Source of the DNA: Cherax quadricarinatus
Taxonomy: Eukaryota; Arthropoda; Malacostraca; Decapoda; Parastacidae
Direction of reading: 5' to 3'
Assembly: GCF_038502225.1 (NCBI RefSeq)
Contig: NC_091301.1
Coordinates: 23,004,508 to 23,068,507 of the forward strand
Length of the DNA stretch: 64,000 bases
Shown: positions 21,316 to 34,585 of the stretch, in pieces
Position numbering within the stretch: position 1 is the first letter of the stretch
Layout of the letters: every line of letters begins with the position of its first letter
Made by a program: the position numbers and the translations under genes
Notes under the pieces: generated by a model
What the model saw: the letters and a program-made list of their open reading frames with translations, nothing else
Told to the model about the DNA's origin: nothing
Databases searched by the model: none

Positions 21316-21660
21316 CTAGGTTATTCTCATCTTCATCAATGCATCTCGTTCCTCCTTTCGTCTTTGCACCCTCTTTCTCAGTATCATCCTTTCTTCTTGT
21401 GTTCTGTCATGATCGAGGTACATTCTCCAGTACTCCTGTTTGTCCTTCAGTCGTGCTTTCTCCTGCAGGATCCTGGTTCGGGCTGATTCTGCCTTGAAAA
21501 TTACTTTGACAGGCCGTTTCCTTCCACTCGCAAACCACCCAATTCTCCGAAAATCTGTCACCTGGATCATGTCTCCCTCGCCTATTGCTTTCATGATACC
21601 TTCGATCGTTGTCTTCTCCCCCTGGTTTCTCTCACCGTAGGCTTCCCCTTTGACTTCTTC
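21316..21660 (-). pseudogene. LINE C ORF1 remnant
   Basis: The reading includes GDMIQVTDFRRIGWFASGRK, VKVIFKAESARTRILQEKAR and DHDRTQEERMILRKRVQRRK. The first part resembles a small RNA-binding fold and the second is a basic helical tail, as in ORF1 proteins of this LINE type. It continues upstream to about 21660, where sequence similarity stops at a TG repeat. The family assignment is by context. Confidence 0.65.
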
Positions 21661-21665
21661 GAGCC

Positions 21666-22504
21666 CTTGTGTGTGTGTGTGTATTTACGTGTGTGTGTGT
21701 GTGTGTGTGCAGTCTGTTTTTATCTCACATTTTCTTATTAACTTGTTTCCCATTACATGTCTATGTTCTTGATTGTTGAAATTCTCTGAGCATTTTGAAA
21801 TCTTATTACTGAGTTACTATTTTTTTTTCCTCTCTGATCTGGATTTTTTTTTCTTTTTCAACACAGCGGACAATGACAACCATTTTGTTTCCCTGTCAGC
21901 TGTTTCTCATCAACAGGTCATCATCATTTGCAGTCTTGCGTTTATTTCAAGACTATAATGCTAGCCCTTATTTCCATTTCCCTGGCTAGTACCACCTTCA
22001 GGTTACATTTCTGTCTTTCGTTTAGTTATTTTGACTTAAATAGCTTCTTGTTTAGTTCTATACTATTCTAGTTATACGATCTCCTTGGCGAAGGTTTTCT
22101 TTACATTTTAATATCTCGAGCTGGTTACATTGGTAATAAAGTTCTTTATTTTACTTTGTGATTCTCGTATATTTTTTTTCTATTATTATTCTATTATTAT
22201 TATTTTTATTTGCTAGTAATACTTGATCTTATTCTATTTTTTTTTTGGGGGGGGGTTTTAATCTCAGATTGCTCCTTTACAGTTGTGTATTTATTACGTT
22301 AATCCATTCATAACCGCTATTACATTTTGCAAAGTTGACATTTCCCGTGAAGAAAAAAAAGTCACAGTACCGTGGCTGCAACAATTCACGAGTAATTTGT
22401 ATTTAAGAGAAGAAACTTCAGACGATGGGTTACTTGCAACTTTCTCCTGACACTACTGTACTAAGCCGCACTTTCGTAATCTGAGGAAAATAAAGAATCT
22501 CAGT
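21666..22504. other. TG tract, then no gene seen
   Basis: Interrupted (TG)n at 21668-21710, then T-rich sequence with a G-run at 22247-22256. No domain or RNA gene recognised. Confidence 0.5.
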
Positions 22505-22725
22505 GATTCAATGATTTCAAGCTAATGTATTATATATTTCAAGCTGATGTTGTATTATATATTTCAAGCTAATGTTGTATTATACATTTCAAAATAGTTT
22601 TACATTATACATTTCATGCTTGTACTGTATTATATATTTCAAGCTACTGTTGTATTATAAATTTCAAGCTGTTGTTGCAGTATACATTTTAAGGTACGAG
22701 TACTGTTGCATTATTCATTTCATTA
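22505..22725. repeat. Degenerate about 28-bp AT-rich minisatellite
   Basis: About eight units around TATTATATATTTCAAGCTA with diverged spacers. Confidence 0.7.
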
Positions 22726-23889
22726 CTTAAGATACAAACCCGACATTAACAAAGACTCGGATCTAGCATCGCTAACGTTGTGTTAAACATACAGGGAAAC
22801 TCAGTCAAAACGTGTGGCTCTTCACTCGCTGACAACATTATTCATAATTCCTTACCTTTTCTCCCTGGTCGTGAACGTTGTCACGTTAATAAAATTTAAC
22901 AAGATACTTCACTATACATGACTGCAAATTTTCGGTAGTGTTGCCAGGGGCAGTATCCCTCAGGGCGGATCAATTCGAGAGAAGTAAAGGGAACCAGTGG
23001 AGGAGCTGCAAAATGGATTAGTGTTTTATAAAGCTCTAAAACCTTGTGGGCCACTCAGCGCAAAGAGTGGCGGAGACTGGATCTTCCGTCCGATACTGAT
23101 CGCCTAGTCTCTGGCTAGTCAGGCTGTTGGTGATCGTGTCTAGCACCGACTGAGCAGCTACGGCGAAAATCTCATCACAAACATCATCCCTCAGAAGCTA
23201 AACTTGGTTTGGGTTAAAACTGCGAAAACGAGTCATTTTTGTCAACACAGGACCTATAGAAGCTCGCCTTTTGTCTGTATTCTGTGAGGAGATTGAGACT
23301 GACCACCAGTCTTGACTCCACACTAAGATTCTCTGTGAGGAGACTGGGACCAAACACCAACCTATATTCCACACTGAGGTTCTCTGACTGGCCAGGCAAG
23401 GTCCTATCAAATATACTTATGCTAAAATACGAGCTACACAGTTTGTGTTGTTGCTTAACCAACTGCAACAAGCTGGTGTGCTGAAGGGAAGTTACTGTCT
23501 GGAAAACATTCCATTGCTAATATATGTGAGCATATTTATGAACAGAATCGAACAGTGAGAGATCTCTGTTAGATCTAGCTTTCTTACGTATGCGTATGCG
23601 CTTAATGTGCTCACTTCTTCAAGGGCATTGATGAGGTGTTGTTGATCCAAGGAATTGAAACTAACCTCGTCCTGGGATTAATTGAATGGAATTTTTAATT
23701 GATGCTAGTAAAATGAACTGGGTAGGATGGTGTTTATGAGTTTTCATGCTCGTGGTTTTTATTATTTGTTAATGGTATCTCTGTTTTTATTTTGCATGCG
23801 TGTGTGTTGTATATATTGAGCATGTGTGTGTGTGTGTGCGCGCGCGTGTGTGCGTGTGTGTTTTATAAAGAGCTTTTGTTGTTATAAGC
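22726..23889. other. No gene seen; possible LINE fragment
   Basis: At 23110-23135 the phrase CTAGTCAGGCTGTTGGTG resembles the LINE remnant near 56485, so a decayed LINE fragment may lie here. A (TG)n/(CG)n run is at 23822-23862. Nothing else recognised. Confidence 0.4.
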
Positions 23890-23899
23890 GCTGAGTGAC

Positions 23900-23961
23900 C
23901 CACACTACCACTACTGCTACTACTACTACTACTACTGCTACTGCTACTGCTACTACTACTA

Positions 23962-24001
<40 letters not shown>

Positions 24002-24425
24002 CACTACTAATACTAATGCCACTTCTACTGCTGCTGCTGCTACTACTACTAATACTACTATTACTGCTATTACTACTGTTACTGCTACTACTACTATTAC
24101 TGCTACTACTACTACTACTATTACTGCTACTACTATTATTACTACTACTCTACTACTACTACTACTATTACTACTACTACTACTGTTACTGCTCCTACTA
24201 CTACTACTATTACTGTTACTACTATAAATACTACTGCACTACTACTACTTCTATTACTACTAATAATAATAATATCAGTACTACTAATACTAATACCACT
24301 GCTATTACTATTACCACTGCTACTACTACCACTACTCTTACTATTACCACCACCACTACTGTTGCCACCACAACTATTACTACTACTGCTACTACCACCA
24401 CCACTGCTATTCCAACTACAACTTA
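23900..24425. repeat. Imperfect (CTA)n/(ACT)n trinucleotide array
   Basis: About 520 bp of ACT/GCT/ATT triplets. Long Thr- or Leu-rich open frames on both strands come from the triplet composition and are not genes. Confidence 0.9.
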
Positions 24426-25336
24426 ATTGAATCAAACCTCCTTACCTCTCCTTCCTCAGATACTGTATGACTCCAGCGGGTTTAATAAGAGGGCAAATTA
24501 AACCTTTAACTGTGTGAGAGGCACTAAATGAGTGACGGCTGGTCCAGAGGAACCTGTCAGGCACCTCAGAGGAAAACTACTTAGAAATGTGGTAGTTTAA
24601 CATCTGGATATGTTCGACAAGGTTTCATGTATAAATGTCTAACAAGCAGTATAGGCGGGGAACGGAGATGGGTTTGGGGAGGGGGGGTATAGTTAGGAAG
24701 GGGAAGAGAGATTGTGGAAAACGGGTGAGCTTGGGATCAAGGAGTTGTCTTAAGGCGAGAAAGGGACACCATGATCTCAGGAGAGACCGCTCTCTAAAAT
24801 TTAAGCTAACTGTAGTTCATCCAGACAAAACACTAATTGTTTTCGACCGTCTTGATCATGTTATTACGGTCAGCTCTATTAGAGCTTAGGTCCTAAGCTT
24901 CTGTATATCTCCCACTACCGTCCACAGGATACGTGGGGAGTACGTAATAAACTAGTTATTCCTGCTGCAAAATCATTTACGTATTTCTACCGTTTTTAAC
25001 AGCATTGGTCTGTGAAGCGAGATTCTCGACCTTAACTCCTAAACAAGAGCAAGAGGTCATATCTAAAGTGCCTCCACCAGGAACTTTGTGTAACTCTTTC
25101 CAGCACAGAGCCCAACATAGGCGCCTCTCTTGCACAAAACTCGGAAGTTTCTCAATAGAGCCAAATGAAAGTTGGGCTCCTCAATATCTCTCTTGATTGC
25201 TTCTGGCAACAGATTTAAATAAATTATATATCTGAGGTAAGTGTTTTGAAAAACCTAAAAGTTTATAATCTTCTTTTATAGGCTGAATGTTAATGTGGAT
25301 TTTCTTATATAATCAAACTTCATATTAATTTATGTT
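24426..25336. other. No gene seen
   Basis: Unique sequence. An 84-codon frame at 24635-24889 has no recognisable domain. Confidence 0.5.
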
Positions 25337-25373
25337 TGAATTATTATTATTATTTTTATTATTATTATTATTA

Positions 25374-25462
<89 letters not shown>
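25337..25462. repeat. (ATT)n then (AT)n microsatellite
   Basis: ATT triplets to about 25402, switching to about 30 AT units that abut the first MITE. Confidence 0.93.

Positions 25463-26369
<907 letters not shown>

Positions 26370-26441
<72 letters not shown>
26370..26441. repeat. (AT)n microsatellite
   Basis: About 36 AT units abutting MITE copy 2. Confidence 0.93.
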
Positions 26442-26444
<3 letters not shown>

Positions 26445-26826
26445 TGCCGAATAGGTAAAACTTGAGATTTGGGCTTAAGTAAGAACGCTCTTCTTGCTGA
26501 ATAAGGCAAGCGAAAATATGTGCATGCAATAATTTCGCAAAAAATCATTCTGAACCTAACGAAAAAATATATTTCATTTTGTTTGCTTATTATTAAATTA
26601 TTGTAAACTTATCTAAAATATATTTAGTTAGGTTAGGCTATATTAAATGTGCTTGTTATAATAAGGTGAGGTAAGTTTCCTAATGTTTTTTTGGTACAAA
26701 ATCATTAATTTTTATATTAACATAAACGAAAAAATGTATCTTTAAATGTACAAGAGAAAAATTTAGAAAGGACTTAAATTTAAATGAGTTTTTGCTAATT
26801 GACCAGTTTTACCTATTTGGCACAAC
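26442..26826. mobile_element. 388-bp-type MITE, copy 2 (most diverged)
   Basis: Same family and orientation. Its left end reads CGTGCCGAATAGGTAAAACT and the right end, reverse complemented, GTGCCAAATAGGTAAAACT. This copy therefore shows the terminal inverted repeat extending to about 22 bp. Confidence 0.85.
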
Positions 26827-26848
26827 ACATGTATATATATATACATAT

Positions 26849-27236
26849 GTCGTGCCGAATAGGCAGAATTTGCGATCTTGGCTTAAATAGCAATGCTCAT
26901 CTTGCCATATAGGACAAGTGAAAATTTGTGTATGCAATAACTTCGCCAAAATCATTCTTAACCTAACGAAAAAAATATATTTCGCTGTGTTTGTTTAGTA
27001 TTAAATTATTGTAAACAAATCTAAAATATATTTGGTTGGGTTAGGCTAAAATAAATTGTTCTTTTTATAATAAGGTTAGGTAAGTTTTCTAAGATTCTTT
27101 TGGTGCAAAATCAAAAATTTTTACATTAACAATAATGAAAAAAATATATCTTTAAACGTATAACAGAAAATTTTAAAAAGAACTGAATTTTAAATGAGTT
27201 CTTGCTAATTGACCAGTTTTACATATTCGGCACGAC
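26849..27236. mobile_element. 388-bp MITE, copy 3
   Basis: 388 bp with 13-bp perfect terminal inverted repeats, only 22 bp from copy 2 and in the same orientation, separated by a short TA-rich spacer. Confidence 0.85.
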
Positions 27237-27238
27237 AT

Positions 27239-27333
<95 letters not shown>
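27237..27333. repeat. (AT)n microsatellite
   Basis: Almost pure AT with one phase slip near 27250. Confidence 0.93.
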
Positions 27334-27336
<3 letters not shown>

Positions 27337-27370
27337 ATAAGATCACAGTAAACAGGTGATTTCAGAATAT

Positions 27371-27951
<581 letters not shown>

Positions 27952-28239
27952 ACATATATATATATATATATATATACAATTAATTTTAATTTTTCAATAT
28001 TCATTAGGCTATGTAAACAGAATAATCATTATCATGGTAAACTTTGGCTTAATCAGTCACGAGGATCGAGCAAACTAGAAATTGTCCTGGAAAACAGAAA
28101 GAATGAAAACCTCTGGACTGTAAGGAAGAAACTAACTGGGGACACGGAGGACAGGTTGACCTGCAACACCAGACATGATGATAGGATATTCTGAATCAAC
28201 GTTATAGTCTGGTTGACTGTGATGTCAACCAGACACAGC
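27952..28239. other. Short (AT)n then no gene seen
   Basis: (AT)n to about 27975, then unique sequence. Confidence 0.5.
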
Positions 28240-28600
28240 ACACCCGGTGGGCCAATACATCCTGTGGCCAGCACACCTTTGGGCCAGCATATCATGTGGG
28301 ATAGCGCAGTTTTGGGCCAGCACATTTTGTGCGCTAGCACACCATGTAGACCAGCAGATCGTGTGGAATAGCACTGTAAGTGGACCAGCTCACTGTGTAG
28401 GCCAACACACTGTGTGGGCAGGAGCTACCGTGTTAATCAACGTAGTATGTGGACCATCTCCCAATGTGGGCAAGCATATCATGTGGACAAGCATGTCGTG
28501 TGGACAAGCGCACCCTGTGGACCAGCACACCCTGTGGTCAAGCACACTCTATGGGCTAGCATATCGTGTGAACCAGCACACCATGTGGATCTACACACAA
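28240..28600. repeat. Degenerate 20-bp minisatellite
   Basis: About 18 units of the type CCAGCACACCCTGTGGACAA. They are heavily substituted at the left and best at 28480-28570. Confidence 0.8.
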
Positions 28601-31600
28601 TCTGAGATACTTCGTTGGTTTTTATTGGGGTTAAAAACCTCGTGAAGAATCTTTATTGTGACGAGGAAGGAAGGAACGACAATAATCAGAGGAGAAAGAG
28701 AAATCAAAATGCTTAAAAACGTATCTCTTAGATTTAGGAGAGAAGAAAGTGCCTAAGACCTTGCCTTTGAGAGAGTGTAGCAAATAAAGTAAGAACCTGA
28801 AAAGTGTTATGCAAAATCCTTTAAGCGAGATACGAGGAAGAGGACCCCAGAGTTGGAATTTACGAGTTCACCACAATTCTATTTTTTTTAAGGGAAGCTG
28901 TGTTTAGACGTGCTCTGGACAGCCTTTGCATGATTTCTTCCAGAGATATATAGAGAATGGGTTGCTGCCTGGATCTGAAGGCCCCATTCCATGGTTTAGA
29001 GGTAAAAGAGAGTGAAAAAAAGAAAATGGAATTTAAGCATTCCTACAATGCTAAACTTTGAGATTTATTCTGCACGTAAAGACATAACATTCGACGAAAG
29101 ACCAATGGTTAAGATAAAGATATGATAATTTATAAGATTTTGCAGCATAAAAAGACGCAGCAAAATAAGGTCATTATTAGTATAATATTTCACATGCATG
29201 AGGCTTTATCAGGAAACTTGGTAAAGAAGTTATAGGTCTCTTTTTTGCTACGTGCAGGTTACGCCATACCTCAGCCAGGACTTTTACAGTCAGCAGAGTA
29301 GTGAAGCCTGAAGGAGGATGTGCTATAACGATACTGAGATGAAGTTGCGATAATAGGAACATAAAGAGACATAGCCACTGTTTCTTTTTTTAAAGGTGAG
29401 ATATTGGTGGAAAGGAAAATATGAGGGTTGTGCTCAGCGTGTATGTTGATCTGGAGCGTGTGCATGCTGCTCGATGAGTTGTTTCACAAGTTTAGTAAAC
29501 TGAAAGTTACTTTCAACCCCGATGATTAGTGGGACTAAAACCAGACTTTATGGCGAACGCTGAAGTCTTCCAAAGACTTGACCTCGGCACGTGAGGTTAG
29601 GTGAAGGGAGAGGTCACAGTAGATATTAGTATCAACGCCAGAAACCAGAAGAAAAGCTTCTTAAACTCACTGAACGTTGTAATAATCTTTCATGCCAGTA
29701 TGGACTCCGTAAGGAAGTTTTTCTTACCTCTCGTTTCTTCAACTTTTTTCGTCCATACTTATGAATATCTCCAAAGTTTTCATCAGTAAAAAAATCTTTA
29801 GTAATAACCTATCATTAAGCTTTCCATCTTCTCTGGGCAAATAGATTTAGATTCCAAAACGATCAATTTATCCCAGTTGTTGCTGCCAAGTAGCGTCATG
29901 AAGTGAATATTTTTGGTAGCTTCAAAATTAGTCAGACAAACAAATTTATGTCAACATTTGGGTGTGAATAGAACCTGCCTAGAATCAGCCTACTGTAGTG
30001 GTCTATTCTTATGATCCTATATACGCTTATGCTAACAAATCCACTTTGCCATTTTTTCATGTAAGTTAGTTTTCTCCAGTTTTTACACCTCAGTTTAATC
30101 ATGTATGTCTAATCTTAATTCAATCTCTCTGATGGGTACTTGCTATTAGTAAAACTTAATTATATTCGAGCACATTTTTTTGTCTATTATATTAAAGCAA
30201 ATTCTTACCAGTTTTTGAAGATTCTTGTGCCTCAGTCCTCTTCAGTAATATCCCAGGCATTATACACTTATGATATATCTTGGATTTTTCTTTTTTTTGC
30301 GATTTATAAGTGTTTCAAAAAACTTTGGTTCTTAAGATATTTCGCTTCTACTTAGTTATATACGTTTAGAACAAAAGCCTCGGTCACCTCTATCTTGATT
30401 TCCGCCCTCACGTTTCAGGAAGCTCCTTGCTACCAAAATTCTTAATGCAATTTAGAGTAAAGCTATTAGGTTCATCAGTGCAGCTGACCTCACGTGTAAT
30501 CTTGAGTCATTAGCCTCCTGGTGCTAAGCAACATCTCTTCATCTCTTCTGCTGCTGCTTCAGGAACTTGCGAGGTGTATACGCCCTCTTCATATATGGTC
30601 AGGTAATCCTAGCGCCGCAGTCTCTTCTCTCATATTTTATGTTTATTCCTAACACTCAACCCATCTTCCTAAGAGAATGTTGATTTTACAGTGCAGGACT
30701 GTGGTAAGAGCAACGTTGCCAGAATGCAGAACAGTGTTAGTTTCCTTCACGTAGGGGTTAAACTGCGTAAGCTCCATGTAGTATCGGGACACTATTATAT
30801 CGAGAGAATATACTCTCCAGTAAGACTTTTTGTATATATTTGTTTCGCTATCTAGTTAAATCAGTTAATTACAATTAATCTGTCCTAAAATAACTTGCAG
30901 AAAAAATGTAATTAATGCAGTTAAGATTTAAAAAAAAAAAGGCAGGTTGTAATCCTAGAACACAAGAGTATGCCGTGCGGTTGAGGCATGCCCAGCCATT
31001 GTGCACCAAGTACCACCCTGTGTCTTCCCTGACACCTCTGACCTCCAGTCCTTCAAGATGTGGTTGTGTAAATATCTTTTGGACAGTAGCTGATAATGTC
31101 TATCATTTGTCTACTGGCAAAGATTTGAGTAGGTAAATTTAACTTTGCTGTGGCCGACATTGGAGGAAGGGGAGTAAGGGGAAGAGGAGAGATGATGTAG
31201 GGAATGAAATAAACAAGAACAGTGAGAGGCTGATGCACTTTATTTTATTAACGTCATTAGATACACGGCACTGCATGGATACATTTTACCCAACACTTAA
31301 ACACTTCCAGAGGTACAGAATCCTCATACACTTTGAATCAGGGTATCACTTCTAGCTAGACTGGAGTTTCCAATATATTTCCTGGATGAACTGACTGGGA
31401 AGCTAGGAGGCTGAGAGAAAGGATGGCGGAGATGAAAAGATGTGATTTCTACTTTCCAGAGTGGGTGGAAGGGATGAGGGTAGCAGTTAATAGGAGATAA
31501 AATCATGGAGCGACAAATCATTTTGCAAACTTATTTTCCTCATTGAAAACTATTTAAATAACGTAATTTTAAACTAATTTAACAGAATGTTACTCTGGTT

Positions 31601-31802
31601 ATGTCTCGTAGATTTTAACTCCAAGGGTCCAGTCAGATGATTTTTTCAAAGATCATACTGAGAGGCAGCTTCAGAGATTATTTATATTACCGTTACTGAA
31701 GACTTGTTTAATATGCTTATTCTGTTTTATTTTACACATAATCCTAACGCCATTTGCCTTCTTGATATTAACCCTTGTTTTCTTTAAAATAATTAAGTCA
31801 CA
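28601..31802. other. About 3.2 kb without recognisable genes
   Basis: Ordinary AT-moderate sequence. All open frames are below about 75 codons and match nothing I recognise. I cannot exclude small exons of a host gene. Confidence 0.5.
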
Positions 31803-31975
31803 AGGGACTGAACACCTTAAAATTACCTCTCCACTTCTTCCACTGTTTACAGTATAAAAGTCGTCTCCAAATTGGATTGAAGTAGCCTGCTACGCAGACG
31901 AAACGTTTCGGCAGTTAAGAAACACCAGTGTTGCTCATATCTCTTATTCATCTATGTGTCGGTATTCTATGTTAT
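31803..31975 (+). mobile_element. Penelope-terminus fragment with hammerhead-like core
   Basis: The order of parts matches the other hammerhead elements: GGACTGAACACC, a TTACCTCTCC tract, TATA-like CAGTATAAAAG (31850-31860), a core at about 31874-31910 (helix II CCTGC-TAC-GCAGA, then CGAAACGTTTCGG), then TGTCGGTATT near 31958. The CTGATGA box reads ATTGAAGTA, so the ribozyme is decayed. The terminal hairpin is damaged and no target duplication is visible. Confidence 0.6.
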
Positions 31976-32832
31976 TAATGTATGATTGAAGATACTAATG
32001 ATTATATGTATGTACATTGTACAATGCTTTAGAAACTTATTTTGGCAATCCTCTATATTACGGTTTGTCAGGACTCCATCCTGAGAGAGAGACAGACAGA
32101 CAGACAGAGAGAGAGAGAGACGGGGAGGAGGGGTAAGGGAAGAGTGATAGACAGGAATGTGTGAAGGAGGTGGGGGAGAGAACGAAGGCATCCTATCTTC
32201 TTATTTTATACTTCGTTAATTTTTTATTATATGCTCAACGTCAATTTCTTAACGTTAAATGTAACCTTGTAAATACTATTTTCTTTATTTAAAGGTGGTA
32301 TAGGTGGAGTAATTAATCTAGATGAGGTTAGATTATGTTTGGCAAAATTAGGCTAACTTGTATAGTTAGGCGAGGATAAGTTAGGTTAGATTCAGTCAGC
32401 TTGGGATTGATTAGGCTACGTAAGACTAGAAATTGTACGTTTAACCAGAAATAAATCAATTATAAAAAAACGGCCAGGATACGCCTGGCAGGTCGGTGGA
32501 TAAGGGCAACCAAAAACCTTTCAGATGTACAAGATTATTACAGGAGGTGAAGTTGAAGACAAATGGTGGTGGAAGAGAGTGACAGTGCGAGGAGAGGAAG
32601 GATAAGAGGTGGACGCAAGAGGCAGCTACTCTGCAATATTTACGCGGTAAAGCAGGTCTCGGGAAGGGTTGCAATGTCCAGTTTGTGGATCTGGAATGTC
32701 GGGTGAGGCATGCAGGCACGCGTACCTGCGGCACAGTCTTTGTGCATGGCTAGCTTCACTAAATACCTGAGTTACCACAGCTACTTGCTTCAGTCAATAT
32801 CTGCAACACGATTCTCTGAATCATTAAATAGT
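31976..32832. other. No gene seen; purine tract
   Basis: (GA)/(GACA)-rich run at 32079-32125. TTAGG-like words recur at 32320-32410 without forming a regular array. Confidence 0.5.
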
Positions 32833-32995
32833 GTACATGTGCCACAGCACTTCGGCTCGGTATGCACATGTGCCACAGCACCTCAGTTCAGTAAGTACAT
32901 GTGCCACAGCACCTCAGTTCAGTATGTACATGTGCCACAGCACCTCAGTTCAGTATGTATATGAGCAATAGCACCTCAGTCATGGCTCCTTGCTT
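32833..32995. repeat. 31-bp minisatellite, about 5 copies
   Basis: Unit core GTGCCACAGCACCTCAGTTC then AGTATGTACAT. The last unit is diverged. Confidence 0.85.
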
Positions 32996-34585
32996 ATTTC
33001 CTTCGCTTCTAGGCTGGTTTCCTGTTTATCAGTATTTTTCTCTCACCAGTTTCACTTATAACAGATATTCGGAACTTAGTGCCACATTATCGCTGGTACC
33101 TAATAGACTCCATAATATATTTTTCCTAAATTCGTTTATAGAAAATGAGGAAGTCTTGCTGCCCCGTCGCCTCTTCTCATTAACCAAGTTCCCTTAACAT
33201 GCTACGTTATGCAGTTCTTCTTGCTTAGTTTTGCTTTCAGTGGCTAATAGCTGATCAATTTTATGAGAAGAATACCTTACATGTTTAGGATTTGTGGGAA
33301 TAAAGTTGCCAAAATATTAACATTATTCCAAACTAGGAACCTTCGGATTAAGATAATTGTAGAATGCATCTTTTGGCTGGCTTCAAGTTTTTAGCACTGG
33401 TGTGTTCTATGCAATATAAGCTTTGTGTTGTTAATGGTCTGTGTTCAGTTCCAGTTTGTCACTTTTGTTAAACTGATTGTGATAATATTCGTTCCCATTC
33501 AGTAACTGGTGATGCTTCATCTGATCAGGGTCAACCATTTAACACTTTGGGTTAGATTGATTTTTGTACTGTGTAGGTGCAAATTTGCAAATATAGTAAG
33601 ATCATTAAAAACTTGAACTCGTTGGATTCCGTGCATTGGCTAGAGAATGCCTCTTTTGGTCAATTTCAAACTTTCAGTATTAGCATGTATTTAATTAAAG
33701 AAAAGTAGCATCCAATTTGCTAATTGTGTAAATGCAGTTTTGGGAGTATCATGCACTTCTAGACCAGTAAGAGATTGGGCTAATTTTAATGCAGTTCCCT
33801 CTAACCGTTTAGGAGATATTAATTTTCATTTAAAACCTACACAAATATTAAATATTAAACTGAATTTAAGAAAAAAATTAAAATGCTCTGCTCTACTTTG
33901 CATCTTTTCGTAGGAGAGTAACTTAAGCTTCATTGACATCGGTCACTTGGTTTCCGCGATACAAAAGGAGAAGCCACCATCAATGGTTAGAATTATAACC
34001 ATAATTTTTAAAGGGGTGGACGGGTAAGCCAGAGGACGTCCTCGGTGAGATAATCAAAACCTCGAGCTGTGGGTCATCTAAGACCCGCCTTAGGAAACAC
34101 TTGTCCTGTTTCCTGACAAACATTTTACCTCCCCACCATCAACATTCGCTCAATTTTTATATACACTGAGTACGTGTATTTAATAGCTCACCTCTGTGGT
34201 AATATCCCCCAGGTATCTCCAGGTGATTGTCTTAATATATATATGTACACATGCGTGTGTGTATACACATACGTAAGTCGCATGCACATGCATACTGATT
34301 CACACATGCGCACATCCTACATGTGCACATATATTAATACACGGGCACAAGCATATATATGCATGCATACACTCATATGAACATACACACTTGTGCAAAC
34401 GTATATATATGAACATGTATACATATGCAGAAGTAAACATTCATACACTCACATCCATTTGCATACAAATACGCATGTATACCTGTAAACACAGGTATGC
34501 ACACATTGTACAAGCATACATAAAAATACATGCATGTATGCATATACAAAATTTTATATTTTACTGCATTACAATTTTATGACCG
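32996..34585. other. No gene seen; CA/TG-rich end
   Basis: Unique to about 34220, then an irregular stretch of ACATGCATAC-like alternating purine-pyrimidine sequence to about 34550. No coding motif. Confidence 0.5.

Larger units (their letters stand above)
17221..21665 (-). mobile_element. CR1/Jockey-type LINE C with inserted solo LTR
   Basis: A long minus-strand LINE of a different family from copies A and B. It has ORF1 remnant (21316-21660), endonuclease (20447-21050), linker (19865-20368), RT (18842-19748) and C-terminal region (17487-17835). Its 3' end reads CAACTACATTTAGGTGAGTA, as in the plus-strand copy at 44496-46255. A 990-bp solo LTR splits the C-terminal region. The 5' end is probably truncated near the TG tract at 21670. 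Confidence 0.87.

Noticed and set aside
23110..23160. Separate LINE insertion
   Set aside because: Only a short phrase resembles the LINE remnant at 56485; too little to define an element.
32320..32410. Interstitial telomere repeat (TTAGG)n
   Set aside because: GGTTAG-like words recur but never as a regular tandem; the same holds inside the MITE copies.
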